Below are positions 1 through 8,795 of a DNA stretch of 48,708 nt, piece by piece (the stretch's first letter is position 1; every line of letters begins with the position of its first letter). Origin of the DNA: JAABTH01 sp964390725 (GTDB lineage Bacteria; Bacillota; Dethiobacteria; DTU022); assembly GCA_964390725.1 (NCBI GenBank), contig CAYMIW010000020.1:1-48708 (forward strand). Reading direction: 5' to 3'. Under the pieces are notes generated by a model, which saw only the letters and a program-made list of their open reading frames with translations, did not search any database and was not told the DNA's origin. The position numbers and the translations under genes are program-made.

Positions 1-50
1 GTTGATCCGGTGTGAATCCGGAGCCGACAGTAAAGTCTGGAAGGAAGAAG
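1..50 (+). promoter_or_regulatory. FMN riboswitch (RFN element), 3' part only
   Basis: The window opens inside an RFN element. The conserved 3' half is readable: a GATCCGGTGTGAATCCGGAG hairpin followed by GCCGACAGTAAAGTCTGGA, which matches the end of the FMN aptamer. The 5' half lies outside the window. It sits about 100 bases upstream of ribD with a terminator hairpin in between, so FMN-dependent attenuation is the expected mechanism. Confidence 0.9.
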
Positions 51-83
51 AAGCGGCGAGGAATATATATTAATATCCTGCCG

Positions 84-124
84 AAAACCCTGAAGCGCTC
101 ATGTGCCCCGGGGTTTTATTATTT
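84..124 (+). terminator. Riboswitch-controlled terminator
   Basis: An AAAACCC arm (84-90) pairs with GGGTTTT (111-117), and a T-rich stretch follows. The position between the FMN aptamer and ribD fits the off-state terminator of the riboswitch. The loop is long, so the exact fold is uncertain. Confidence 0.6.
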
Positions 125-146
125 TATGGTGAGGTGAAGAATAAGA

Positions 147-1250
147 ATGGATGCCGATGATCGGTTTATGTGGATGGCCCTTGACCAGGCCCGCCAGGGC
201 CGGGGCAGGACAAGCCCCAACCCCATGGTTGGGGCAGTTGTGGTGCAGGGTTCAGAAGTAGTCGGCAGCGGCTACCACCGGTTTGCCGGCGGACCCCATG
301 CAGAGGTTATTGCCTTGAAAAAAGCCAGTGAGAAAGCCCGGGGGGCCACCCTTTATGTTAACTTGGAACCGTGCAACCATCATGGCAAAACAGGACCCTG
401 CACCGAAGCGATCATTAAAGCGGGAATTACCAGGGTGGTTGCTGCAATGCAGGATCCAAATCCCCTGGTGTCGGGGCGTGGTTTTGCCCGCCTGATCGAA
501 GCCGGGATCAAGCTGAAAGAAGGCGTCCTCGAAGATAAAGCCAGGCAGCTGAATGAAGCATTTATAAAGTATATTATCTCCGGTATGCCCTTTGTATGTG
601 TCAAGGTGGCGATGAGCCTGGATGGTAAGATAGGTACTGTTACCGGCAATTCACAGTGGATTACCGGTGACAAGGCGCGACAGTTTGTTCATCGTCTTCG
701 CGACCACTGCGATGCGATCATGGTTGGCATTGAAACAGTTTTAAAAGATAATCCACTCCTTACTACAAGGCTCGAAGGGGGAAGCGGTAAGGATCCCCTG
801 CGGGTGATTGTTGACAGCACTGCCAGGTTTCCCCTCGATGCCAAAATGCTGGAAAACAGTTCATCGGCGAAGACAGTTATTGCTGTTACTGAGCATGCTT
901 CAAGGGATAAGTGCCGCGCTCTTGAAGCAAAAGGGGTAGAAATAATGATTTTACCCTCAAAAGATAAAAGGGTCGATTTGAAAGCACTACTGAAAAAACT
1001 TGCAGAAAAAAAATTGGTCAATGTTCTTGTAGAAGGCGGTGGTACCCTCAATTACAGCCTTCTTGAACAATCGTTAATCGATAAACTATATGTGTTCATC
1101 GCTCCCTTAATTATAGGTGGAAAGGAAAGCCCTACACCGTTTGCCGGCAGCGGTATCGAAATGCTCAGCAGGGCCTGGTCGGTTGAGAACGTAGAGTTAA
1201 AACAGTTTGATCGCGACATGCTGGTAATTGGGTATCCGAAAAAACAATGA
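147..1250 (+). CDS. ribD: Bifunctional riboflavin biosynthesis deaminase/reductase RibD
   Basis: This cytosolic enzyme deaminates the pyrimidine ring product of GTP cyclohydrolase II and then reduces its ribosyl side chain, steps two and three of the riboflavin pathway. The first ~145 residues are a zinc deaminase: PHAEV near residue 50 and EPC...GPC near residues 75-84 supply the zinc ligands and catalytic Glu. The rest is the RibD_C reductase fold, with the VKVAMSLDGKIG entry motif near residue 152 and a late VEGGGTLN motif. At 367 aa it is a normal full-length protein. The ATG start follows a GGTGAGGTG ribosome binding site. It is the first gene of the rib operon, downstream of the FMN riboswitch. 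Confidence 0.97.
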   Translation: MDADDRFMWMALDQARQGRGRTSPNPMVGAVVVQGSEVVGSGYHRFAGGPHAEVIALKKASEKARGATLYVNLEPCNHHGKTGPCTEAIIKAGITRVVAAMQDPNPLVSGRGFARLIEAGIKLKEGVLEDKARQLNEAFIKYIISGMPFVCVKVAMSLDGKIGTVTGNSQWITGDKARQFVHRLRDHCDAIMVGIETVLKDNPLLTTRLEGGSGKDPLRVIVDSTARFPLDAKMLENSSSAKTVIAVTEHASRDKCRALEAKGVEIMILPSKDKRVDLKALLKKLAEKKLVNVLVEGGGTLNYSLLEQSLIDKLYVFIAPLIIGGKESPTPFAGSGIEMLSRAWSVENVELKQFDRDMLVIGYPKKQ

Positions 1251-1325
1251 AGCCAGGCTTAGCCGTCAGGCAGCTAGATATAAATGGAATTGTAAATTCA
1301 GTTCCTCCGGGAAGGTTGAGATAAT

Positions 1326-1991
1326 TTGTTTACCGGTTTAATAGAAGAAATAGGCATAATTCGTCGGATGAATGCTTCAGCTGAGGGTGTTAACCTGACG
1401 ATCGAGGCAAAAAAAGTTCTCTCCGGGGTTAATATGGGCGACAGCATTGCTGTAAGCGGACCCTGCCTTACCGTGGTTGGGTTTGATACCAGCAGTTTTA
1501 CGGCTTTTGCCATGCCCGAAACTTTGAAAAAAACCACCCTCGGATCCATGGCTGCCGGGGAGAGGGTTAATCTTGAAAGAGCGATGACTTTGGGTGGGCG
1601 CCTTGGCGGGCACCTGGTCAGTGGGCATATCGATGCGGTGATTACCCTCACTGCCCGCCGGCTGGAAGGAAGTGCCATTTTACTTACCTTCAGTTGTCCG
1701 GCCAAACTGATGCCTTACATAGTGGCCAAGGGTTCAGTTGCCCTCGACGGTGTCAGCCTGACCGTAATCGATACCGGAAAAGACTATTTTTCCGTTGGTT
1801 TAATTCCCCATACTTCAGGTGAAACCACCCTCGGCAGCAAAGAGGTTGGTTCAGGGGTTAACCTGGAAGTTGATTTAATTGGTAAGTATGTTGAAAATAT
1901 GCTGAATCGCCGCTTTGATTCTTCCGGTATTTCCGGGGAAAGCAGCGATACAATAACCATGACCCTGTTACAGGAAAAAGGGTACCTTTAA
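1326..1991 (+). CDS. ribE: Riboflavin synthase alpha subunit
   Basis: It dismutates two 6,7-dimethyl-8-ribityllumazine molecules into riboflavin and a pyrimidine that re-enters the pathway. The protein (221 aa) shows the diagnostic start MFTGLIEEIG and the two internally repeated lumazine-binding domains, with GHLVSGHID near residue 97 and ALDGVSLTV near residue 140 of the second repeat. The start is a TTG at 1326, fixed by the conserved N-terminus and by a GGGAAGG-type ribosome binding site just upstream. It lies 75 bases after ribD and 24 bases before ribBA on the same strand, so co-transcription under the FMN riboswitch is likely. Confidence 0.96.
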   Translation: MFTGLIEEIGIIRRMNASAEGVNLTIEAKKVLSGVNMGDSIAVSGPCLTVVGFDTSSFTAFAMPETLKKTTLGSMAAGERVNLERAMTLGGRLGGHLVSGHIDAVITLTARRLEGSAILLTFSCPAKLMPYIVAKGSVALDGVSLTVIDTGKDYFSVGLIPHTSGETTLGSKEVGSGVNLEVDLIGKYVENMLNRRFDSSGISGESSDTITMTLLQEKGYL

Positions 1992-2015
1992 AGGGTAAAA
2001 GGAGTGACGTAAACA

Positions 2016-3245
2016 ATGGCTTTTAACACAATTGAAGAAGCTCTGGATGATTTAAGAGAAGGAAAAATGGTAGTAGTTGTCGACGACGAAGATCGTGAAA
2101 ACGAGGGAGATCTGGTTATGGCTGCTTCACAGGCAACTCCTGATGCAATAAATTTTATGATCCGCCATGCCCGCGGACTGGTCTGTGCACCACTGACGGC
2201 CAAACGTGTTGGGGAGCTTGATCTGCCCCCCATGGTTACAACGAATACGGACAAACACTGCACCGCTTTTACAGTTTCAGTTGACGCCGGATCATGCAGT
2301 ACCGGTATTTCGGCCCATGAAAGGGCAAAAACCATCAAGGCCCTGATTGATCCGCAGACAAAATCTTCCGACCTGCGCCGTCCCGGGCATATTTTCCCTC
2401 TTGAAGCGATGGAGGGAGGCGTGCTGCGGCGGGCTGGGCATACCGAGGCAGCGGTTGATCTGGCTTCGATGGCCGGGTTTGAGCCGGCGGGGGTAATCTG
2501 TGAAATTATCAATGAAGACGGCAGTATGGCCCGTCTGCCCCAGTTGATCGATTTTTGCGGGGAACATCACCTGAAACTGATCAGTATTGCCGACCTGATC
2601 AATTACCGCATGAAAAAAGAAAAACTGGTCTGGCGCGGAGCGACTGCCGATTTGCCAACCATATTCGGCAACTTTAAGCTTATTGCTTATGAAAACAATA
2701 TTGACAGCCAGACTCACCTGGCCATGATTATGGGAGATATTGACCCCGAGCAGCCAACCCTGGTTCGAGTCCATTCTGAGTGCCTGACCGGTGATGTATT
2801 CGCTTCACTGCGTTGTGACTGCGGCAACCAACTGCATACGGCAATGAAGAAGATTGCTGAAGAGGGTAGCGGCGTGTTGCTTTACATGCGTCAGGAAGGC
2901 CGCGGTATTGGCCTGTTGAACAAAATTCGCGCCTATGAGCTGCAGGATGATGGCAGGGATACAGTCCAGGCTAACGAGGAACTGGGCTTCCCGGCTGACC
3001 TGCGCGATTACGGGGTCGGTGCCCAGATTATGGTTGACCTCGGCCTGAAAAAGATCAGGTTGTTGACCAATAATCCCCGTAAAATCAAGGGCCTTGAAGG
3101 ATACGACATCAACATTGTCGAAAGAGTTCCTCTGGAAGTGGAACCGTGTAAATATAATTGCAACTACCTGTCTACCAAGAAAGAAAAACTGGGCCATTAC
3201 CTGAAGCTCGATCTGGAAAGCGATAAAAAATACAAGGTAAATTAA
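2016..3245 (+). CDS. ribBA: DHBP synthase / GTP cyclohydrolase II fusion
   Basis: This fused enzyme feeds both branches of riboflavin synthesis: 3,4-dihydroxy-2-butanone 4-phosphate from ribulose 5-phosphate and the pyrimidine precursor from GTP. Residues 1-200 are the RibB domain, with VVDDEDRENEGDL near residues 24-36 and HTEAAVDLASMAG near residue 141. Residues ~205-400 are the RibA domain, with VHSECLTGD followed by the CDCGNQ zinc cluster near residue 260 and RQEGRGIGL near residue 291. At 409 aa it has the usual length of Firmicute RibBA. The stop codon nearly abuts the ribosome binding site of ribH, which indicates one polycistronic message. Confidence 0.97.
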   Translation: MAFNTIEEALDDLREGKMVVVVDDEDRENEGDLVMAASQATPDAINFMIRHARGLVCAPLTAKRVGELDLPPMVTTNTDKHCTAFTVSVDAGSCSTGISAHERAKTIKALIDPQTKSSDLRRPGHIFPLEAMEGGVLRRAGHTEAAVDLASMAGFEPAGVICEIINEDGSMARLPQLIDFCGEHHLKLISIADLINYRMKKEKLVWRGATADLPTIFGNFKLIAYENNIDSQTHLAMIMGDIDPEQPTLVRVHSECLTGDVFASLRCDCGNQLHTAMKKIAEEGSGVLLYMRQEGRGIGLLNKIRAYELQDDGRDTVQANEELGFPADLRDYGVGAQIMVDLGLKKIRLLTNNPRKIKGLEGYDINIVERVPLEVEPCKYNCNYLSTKKEKLGHYLKLDLESDKKYKVN

Positions 3246-3263
3246 TTGCAAGGAGAGATTAAA

Positions 3264-3737
3264 TTGAAAACACTCGAAGGAAAACTGGTTGCCCGTGACT
3301 ACCGTTTTGCCCTTGTTGTCAGCCGCTTTAACGAATTCATTTCAGGCCATCTTTTAAGCGGGGCGATCGACTGCCTGAAAAGGCATGAAGCACGCGAAGA
3401 TTCGATTGAAATAATCTGGGTTCCGGGGGCCTTTGAAATACCCCTGGCCGCCAAAAAAGCAGTTCTCAGCAAGCGTTACGATGCTGTTATCTGTCTCGGT
3501 GCAGTAATACGTGGCTCAACGCCGCACTTTGATTATGTCGCCTCCGAAGTGGCCAAGGGCATAGCCCATGTCAGTCTCGATTCGGGTGTTCCGGTAATTT
3601 TCGGCGTCATTACCAGCGATACCCTCGAACAGGCCATTGAAAGGGCAGGAACAAAAGCCGGTAACAAGGGTTGGCAGGCTGCAGCCTCTGCTATAGAAAT
3701 GGCTGACCTGAACAGCCAGTTTAAATTCCCCGTCTAA
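3264..3737 (+). CDS. ribH: Lumazine synthase (riboflavin synthase beta subunit)
   Basis: It condenses the ribitylamino-uracil with DHBP to give 6,7-dimethyl-8-ribityllumazine, the substrate of RibE, and usually assembles as a 60-mer shell. Family signatures are the PGAFEIPLAA segment, GAVIRGSTPHFDYV around residues 74-87 and VPVIFGVIT near residue 110. I place the start at TTG 3264, giving 157 aa. An AAGGAGAG ribosome binding site (3250-3257) lies just before it, and the TTG at 3246 would put that site inside the gene. It is the last rib gene, followed 17 bases later by polA. Confidence 0.96.
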   Translation: MKTLEGKLVARDYRFALVVSRFNEFISGHLLSGAIDCLKRHEAREDSIEIIWVPGAFEIPLAAKKAVLSKRYDAVICLGAVIRGSTPHFDYVASEVAKGIAHVSLDSGVPVIFGVITSDTLEQAIERAGTKAGNKGWQAAASAIEMADLNSQFKFPV

Positions 3738-3754
3738 GTAAAGGAGCCTGTTAA

Positions 3755-6427
3755 TTGATAACTGAACCAGGGCAAAAATTCGTAGTTATAGATGGTAACA
3801 GCTTGCTCTACAGGGCTTTTTACGCCCTGCCCCCCTTGCAGAACCGCCGCGGGGAGCATACCAATGCAGTTTATGGTTTTACCAATATGCTTTTCAAACT
3901 GCTTGATACGGAAAAACCGGATTACATTGCTGTTGCCTTTGATCCAGCCAAACCATCTTTCCGGGTTAGGATTGACGCCTCATACAAGGCTCAGCGTGAA
4001 AAAATGCCTTCAGAACTGGCTGAACAGATTACCAGGACCCGCGAAATTCTTGAAGCTATGCATATACCGGTTTTTATTGTTGACGATTACGAGGCCGATG
4101 ATGTTATCGGTTCACTGGCCGAATATTTTACCTCTAAAGGATTGCAGGTTACGGTGGTATCTGGAGATGCCGACCTGCTTCAACTGGTTGGCGATCAGGT
4201 TACCGTGCTGCTGACTAAAAAAGGAATCAGCCAGATGGAGCGTTATAATCGGGCTCAGCTGAAGGAAGCATACGGTTTGACACCAGATCAGTTTATTGAC
4301 TACAAGGCTTTGAAAGGCGATTCTTCCGACAACATTCCCGGCGTTCCGGGTATCGGCGATAAAACAGCGCGCACCCTGCTTTATGAATACGGCGATATTA
4401 AGAACATCTACGAAAATATTGACAGCATCAAAGGCCGGGCGGCGCAGAACCTGGCTGACTACCGTGAACAGCTTGAAACCGGCAAAGACCTGGTTACCCT
4501 GCGCTGCGATATAAACCTGGGTTGCAGTGAAGAAGAGTGCCGCTACCGTGAACCCGATCGCGAAAAACTGCTGTCTATTTTTACAGAGCTCGATTTTAAC
4601 AACCTGGCCGGAAGAATAAAAGCATCTGCAGGTGGAAAAACAGACAGCCGACCGGAACAACCTGAAGCTGTTGAGCTGAAATCTCTGAGTGAACTGCAGC
4701 AGCAGCTTGAACAGGTTGAGAAAGGGGAAACCCTGGCCCTGCGGTTTGAGCAGGAAGAAGGAAGGCCTGCCTGGCAGCAGCCCCTAACTGTAGTAGCCCT
4801 CGCCCGTAACGATCAAAAAGCATACTATTATGTCATCTCTGATGCTGTTCATGAAAGCCCGAAAATAATCGAGTGGATTAAAAAGCTTGAAAAGCGCCAG
4901 GTTAAGCTGCTTATACATGATGCCAAGCAGTTCTGCCACCTGTTTTTATGCCAGGGGCCAGAACTGCCCACAATAACCTTTGATACACTGCTGGGTGCTT
5001 ACCTGGTTGACCCTGCCGCCGGTCGCTACAACCTGCCCGATCTGTTGCAGCGCTACCTGGGGCTGGAGATACCGGAACAGAGTGCGGCTGAAAAAAGAAA
5101 AGTTAGCCCTTCCGGGCGTGCGCCCTGGTTGGCTGAAGAGGCCAGGCAGCTATTTCTTTTATCAGAGAACCTGTCTGAACAGCTGCAGGAGCAAGGGCTG
5201 GAGCAACTGCTTTTTGATCTCGAGCTGCCCCTGAGCGGAGTTCTCGCTTCCATGGAAAGACGCGGTATGAAAGTTGATGCTGCATATCTGCGGGAGCTTT
5301 CGTCCGAAATATGCCTTCGCCTGGAGCAGCTGGAACAGGAAATACATCTTCTGGCCGGAGAAGAGTTCAATATCAATTCCCCGCAACAGCTTGCTGCTGT
5401 TCTTTTCGATAAACTGGGTCTGCCGGTGCTCCGTAAAACCAAGACCGGTCGGTCCACTGATGCCCGGGTTTTGGAGGAGCTTGCCGTGAAGCATGATATA
5501 GCCGCCTTGCTCCTGCATTACCGGCAGCTGGCCAAGCTTGAGGGTACTTATTTATCCGGCCTGATTGAGCTAATCGATCCACAGGAACAAAAGCTGTACA
5601 CCCGCCTGAATCAGGCTGCCACAGCTACCGGCCGTCTCAGCAGCAGTGACCCCAACCTGCAAAATATTCCGATCCGCCTGGAAGAGGGTCGTCGAATCAG
5701 GAAAGCCTTTATCCCTTCGGGAGAAAACTGCATATTTTTTGCTGCCGACTATTCCCAGGTTGAACTGCGCGTTTTGGCTCATCTATCAGAAGATCCAATT
5801 CTGGTCGAGGCTTTTCAAACCGGGCAGGATATCCACCGCCGCACTGCAGCCGAGGTTAACGCAGTATCTCTTGACGAGGTTACGCCGTTGATGCGCGAAA
5901 AAGCCAAGGCGGTTAACTTTGGCATAATCTACGGCTCCAGTGATTACGGCCTGGCCCAGGGTCTGAAGATACCCCGTGCGGAAGCCCGGTCTTATATGGA
6001 TAACTATTTTAAGCGCTACAGCGGGGTTAAGGACTACATGGATAAAATCATTGAGCAGGCCCGTGAACAAGGCTACGTTACCACCCTGCTTAACCGCCGC
6101 CGCTATCTGCCGGAAATTCATTCGTCCAACCATAATACCCGCAGCTTCGCCGAGCGGATGGCCCTGAACACGCCCATCCAGGGTACGGCAGCCGATATAA
6201 TCAAGCTGGCTATGCTCAGGATCGGCCGCATTATCGATGATGGCGGTTTTCAGGCAGCAATGCTGCTCCAGATTCACGACGAACTGCTTTTTGAAATAAA
6301 TGAAACCGAACTGGATTTTTTTGCCCCCATGATCAAAAAAGAGATGGAACAGGCTTTCGAGCTTTCTGTTCCCCTGAAAGTCGACCTGAAGTGGGGTGCT
6401 AACTGGGAAGAGCTTAAGAAACTGTAA
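3755..6427 (+). CDS. polA: DNA polymerase I with inactive proofreading domain
   Basis: Polymerase I fills gaps during repair and removes RNA primers. The 5' nuclease occupies about residues 1-290, with VIDGNSLLYRAF, DDYEADDVIGS and the GDSSDNIPGVPGIG helix-hairpin-helix. The polymerase domain covers about 490-890, with motif A AADYSQVELR near residue 664, the O-helix KAVNFGIIYG and motif C QIHDELL near residue 839. In the middle domain the three exonuclease motifs have lost their acidic residues: LALRFEQEEG replaces motif I, HDAKQFCHLF has Cys in place of the motif II Asp, and WLAEEARQL replaces motif III. A proofreading-deficient Pol I is known in several Gram-positives. The TTG start follows AAAGGAG. 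Confidence 0.97.
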   Translation: MITEPGQKFVVIDGNSLLYRAFYALPPLQNRRGEHTNAVYGFTNMLFKLLDTEKPDYIAVAFDPAKPSFRVRIDASYKAQREKMPSELAEQITRTREILEAMHIPVFIVDDYEADDVIGSLAEYFTSKGLQVTVVSGDADLLQLVGDQVTVLLTKKGISQMERYNRAQLKEAYGLTPDQFIDYKALKGDSSDNIPGVPGIGDKTARTLLYEYGDIKNIYENIDSIKGRAAQNLADYREQLETGKDLVTLRCDINLGCSEEECRYREPDREKLLSIFTELDFNNLAGRIKASAGGKTDSRPEQPEAVELKSLSELQQQLEQVEKGETLALRFEQEEGRPAWQQPLTVVALARNDQKAYYYVISDAVHESPKIIEWIKKLEKRQVKLLIHDAKQFCHLFLCQGPELPTITFDTLLGAYLVDPAAGRYNLPDLLQRYLGLEIPEQSAAEKRKVSPSGRAPWLAEEARQLFLLSENLSEQLQEQGLEQLLFDLELPLSGVLASMERRGMKVDAAYLRELSSEICLRLEQLEQEIHLLAGEEFNINSPQQLAAVLFDKLGLPVLRKTKTGRSTDARVLEELAVKHDIAALLLHYRQLAKLEGTYLSGLIELIDPQEQKLYTRLNQAATATGRLSSSDPNLQNIPIRLEEGRRIRKAFIPSGENCIFFAADYSQVELRVLAHLSEDPILVEAFQTGQDIHRRTAAEVNAVSLDEVTPLMREKAKAVNFGIIYGSSDYGLAQGLKIPRAEARSYMDNYFKRYSGVKDYMDKIIEQAREQGYVTTLLNRRRYLPEIHSSNHNTRSFAERMALNTPIQGTAADIIKLAMLRIGRIIDDGGFQAAMLLQIHDELLFEINETELDFFAPMIKKEMEQAFELSVPLKVDLKWGANWEELKKL

Positions 6428-6444
6428 CGGGGGAGGAAGATAAA

Positions 6445-7293
6445 TTGCCGGAACTACCCGAAGTTGAAACGATTCGCCGTGAACTGGAAGAGCTCATTCC
6501 GGGAAAAACTTTTTCCAGCCCGGTTATCCACGATCCGACCACCATAGAAAGCCCGGACCCGGAAGAATTTGCCTCGTCCCTGACAGGTCGAACGGTAGTG
6601 TTGGTTAGCCGCAGGGGTAAATATCTCATTATTAACCTCGATCGCGGCAAACTGGTTGTTCACCTGCGAATGACCGGAAACCTGATTTACTCGCCTGACG
6701 GCTGTTTTAGCGGGGAGAGGTTTCTCCGCCTGTCCCTGCCTTTTCTCGATGGTTCTGCTTTGCATTATGCCGACATGCGTCGTTTTGGCCGCCTCTGGTA
6801 CGTGTCCGGGGAAAAAGAGCTCGAGAAGAAGGTTCTAAAAAATGTCGGCCCGGATATCTATAACGAACTCAACTGTGAAGCGTTTGAAAAAATGCTGGCC
6901 AAAAGAGAAAAGCGGGGTCTGAAAGCACTCCTGTTGGACCAGGGTTTTGCCGCCGGTATGGGCAACATCTATACCGATGAATGCCTTTTTCGGTGCGGTT
7001 TCAACCCGGGCAGGCAAGTTTGTAGCCTGAGTAACAATGAAAGAAAAAAACTCTACCAATCAATCAGGTCCGTTCTTGAAGATGGTATTGCTTACGGGGG
7101 CACTTCTTTCCGTGATTACCGCAATGCTGCCGGGGCCCTGGGAGATTTTCAGAACAAGCTCGATGTTTATAATCGCGCCGGTGAAAAATGCACCCGCTGT
7201 GGTGCGCAAATTATCAAAACAGTAGTTGCCGGAAGGGGAACCTATTACTGCCCCTCTTGTCAACCTGAACCAGGGTCGGAAAGGAAGAAGTAG
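6445..7293 (+). CDS. mutM: Formamidopyrimidine-DNA glycosylase
   Basis: This base-excision enzyme removes 8-oxoguanine and formamidopyrimidines and nicks the abasic site. The mature N-terminus PELPEVETIRREL carries the catalytic Pro and Glu, which fixes the TTG start at 6445. Other family marks are SRRGKYLI (catalytic Lys region), the helix-two-turn-helix stretch LLDQGFAAGMGNIYTDE near residues 160-178, and the C-terminal zinc finger with CTRC and CPSC pairs near residues 250-275. The 282 aa length is typical. It lies 17 bases after polA and 4 bases before coaE. The polA-mutM-coaE order is common in Firmicutes. Confidence 0.97.
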   Translation: MPELPEVETIRRELEELIPGKTFSSPVIHDPTTIESPDPEEFASSLTGRTVVLVSRRGKYLIINLDRGKLVVHLRMTGNLIYSPDGCFSGERFLRLSLPFLDGSALHYADMRRFGRLWYVSGEKELEKKVLKNVGPDIYNELNCEAFEKMLAKREKRGLKALLLDQGFAAGMGNIYTDECLFRCGFNPGRQVCSLSNNERKKLYQSIRSVLEDGIAYGGTSFRDYRNAAGALGDFQNKLDVYNRAGEKCTRCGAQIIKTVVAGRGTYYCPSCQPEPGSERKK

Positions 7294-7297
7294 ACAT

Positions 7298-7903
7298 ATG
7301 CGCATAATTGGTTTAACCGGCGGTATCGCCTCGGGCAAAAGCACAGTAGCAAAGATGTTGGAAGCGAAGGGGGCACACCTGCTCGATGCTGACCGCCTGG
7401 CCAGGGAGGCAGTCGAACCCGACCAGCCGGCCTGGCAGGAAATCCTTAAATGGCTCGGTGAATCGATCTTGTTACCTGACCGCAGTATTGATCGTCTCAA
7501 GCTGGGCAATATAGTTTTCAACGACCGCCGCATGCTGGATAAACTGAACAAAATTGTTCACCCCTGGGTAGGCCGGCGTTTTGTTGCCCTGGCTGAAGAG
7601 ATCAGGGAAAAAGATCCCGATGGTGTGCTCATTTACGATATTCCGCTGCTTATCGAAGCCGGCATGCAGAAAATGGTTGACCTGGTTTTACTGGTGTATG
7701 TACCCCGTCAAATCCAGGTTGAACGCCTGGTTAGCCGCGATCAGCTCAGTAGAGCTGATGCCGAAAAGCGGATTAAGGCCCAGATGTCTCTCGACGAGAA
7801 GAGAAAACATGCCGCGGTGATTATCGACAATAGCGGCACCCTGACCCAGACTGCGGCCCAGGTAGATCATTTCTGGGACAAACTGTTTACCGACCGCTAC
7901 TAA
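7298..7903 (+). CDS. coaE: Dephospho-CoA kinase
   Basis: It phosphorylates the 3'-hydroxyl of dephospho-CoA, the last step of CoA synthesis. The start MRIIGLTGGIASGKST contains the P-loop, DADRLAREAV follows near residue 32, and the kinase lid region SRDQLSRADAEKRIKAQ lies near residue 150. I choose ATG 7298, giving 201 aa. The AAGGAAGAAG site at 7281-7290 precedes it, and an upstream in-frame start at 7226 would overlap the end of mutM by 68 bases and add a non-homologous leader. It is followed 16 bases later by the nitrilase-fold gene. Confidence 0.96.
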   Translation: MRIIGLTGGIASGKSTVAKMLEAKGAHLLDADRLAREAVEPDQPAWQEILKWLGESILLPDRSIDRLKLGNIVFNDRRMLDKLNKIVHPWVGRRFVALAEEIREKDPDGVLIYDIPLLIEAGMQKMVDLVLLVYVPRQIQVERLVSRDQLSRADAEKRIKAQMSLDEKRKHAAVIIDNSGTLTQTAAQVDHFWDKLFTDRY

Positions 7904-7919
7904 AGGAAGTGAAAGCAGT

Positions 7920-8795
7920 TTGCGTTTAGCAGCCCTCACTTTGAGCGGAATTAATCTTGTATCCCTTAATGATTATCGGCTGAGCTTGAAAAGGACCATT
8001 CTCGCAGCGGAAGCCGAACTGGTCGTTCTTCCGGCTTACAGCTCGCTGCTGCTCGCTTTTTCATGTGGCCGCTTTAATGAAATCCCCACTTTCAAAGAAC
8101 TTCTAAAAATAATGCCGATCCTTGTCGAACAATGGAATGAAGAATTTATTAATCTCCATTCAGATCTTGCTTCGGAGCTGGGTATATACCTGGTTCCCGG
8201 GACCTACCTGGAAAATGATAATAAAAAAATTTATCACAGCAGCTGCTGTTTTGAACCTGACGGGAAGATCAGTGCTGTTCAACGGCAGACCCATCTCAAC
8301 CGGGAGGAAAGGGAGGCCGGCTATTCAAGGGGCGAAGAGTTAGCACTTTTCAATGTGGGTAAGCTTAAAGCCGGTTTGTTGATCGGCGGTGATGCCCGTC
8401 ACCCCGAAACCGGGCGCCTTCTGGCTCTTCGTGGAGCCGACCTGGTGCTGCACTGTGCTGCTTATGAAGCAGGGTTAAACTGCTGGACCCAGGCCGCCGG
8501 TATCTGGGCCCAGGTGCAGCAGAATCAGTTCTGGGCTGTTGAAGCACCTCTCTGCGCCAAACTGGCCGACCGAACCTTTGCTGCAGCCCCTATAATACAC
8601 GGGCCCTGTGAGATTACACCTGAAAAGAGCGGCTACCTGTGCCGCCGCTATCCGGGTGATTCTTATGCTGCGGGCAATACCAGTGAAGCGGCGCGGCAGG
8701 CCCTGAAAAAACGTTATCCCTTGCTCGGGTTGCTCAACCCCCGGGCTTATGCCAGTTTAAACCGCACCCCAAAAAAAGAAAGAGAACAAGCATGA
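7920..8795 (+). CDS. Nitrilase-fold protein lacking the catalytic triad (pseudoenzyme)
   Basis: The layout is that of a carbon-nitrogen hydrolase: a beta strand ending AELVVLPAYSS, then the segment GKISAVQRQTHLN, then KAGLLIGGDARHPETGRLLALRGADLVLHC. All three catalytic positions are changed. Glu is Ala at residue 39 (LPA for FPE), Lys is Gln at residue 123 (QTHL for KxHL), and Cys is Gly at residue 156 (IGGD for ICxD). The rest of the fold is well preserved, which suggests a selected non-catalytic role rather than decay. Start is TTG 7920 after AAAGGAAGTG. The stop overlaps the start of the next, catalytically intact paralogue (ATGA overlap), so the two products are probably made in a fixed ratio and may form a complex. 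The substrate is unknown. Confidence 0.8.
   Translation: MRLAALTLSGINLVSLNDYRLSLKRTILAAEAELVVLPAYSSLLLAFSCGRFNEIPTFKELLKIMPILVEQWNEEFINLHSDLASELGIYLVPGTYLENDNKKIYHSSCCFEPDGKISAVQRQTHLNREEREAGYSRGEELALFNVGKLKAGLLIGGDARHPETGRLLALRGADLVLHCAAYEAGLNCWTQAAGIWAQVQQNQFWAVEAPLCAKLADRTFAAAPIIHGPCEITPEKSGYLCRRYPGDSYAAGNTSEAARQALKKRYPLLGLLNPRAYASLNRTPKKEREQA

Noticed and set aside
5053..5457. Antisense gene within polA
   Set aside because: The minus-strand frame mirrors the polA codon pattern, is low-complexity (Ser/Arg-rich) and lacks a ribosome site. The same holds for other long antisense frames in the rib and glycosidase genes.
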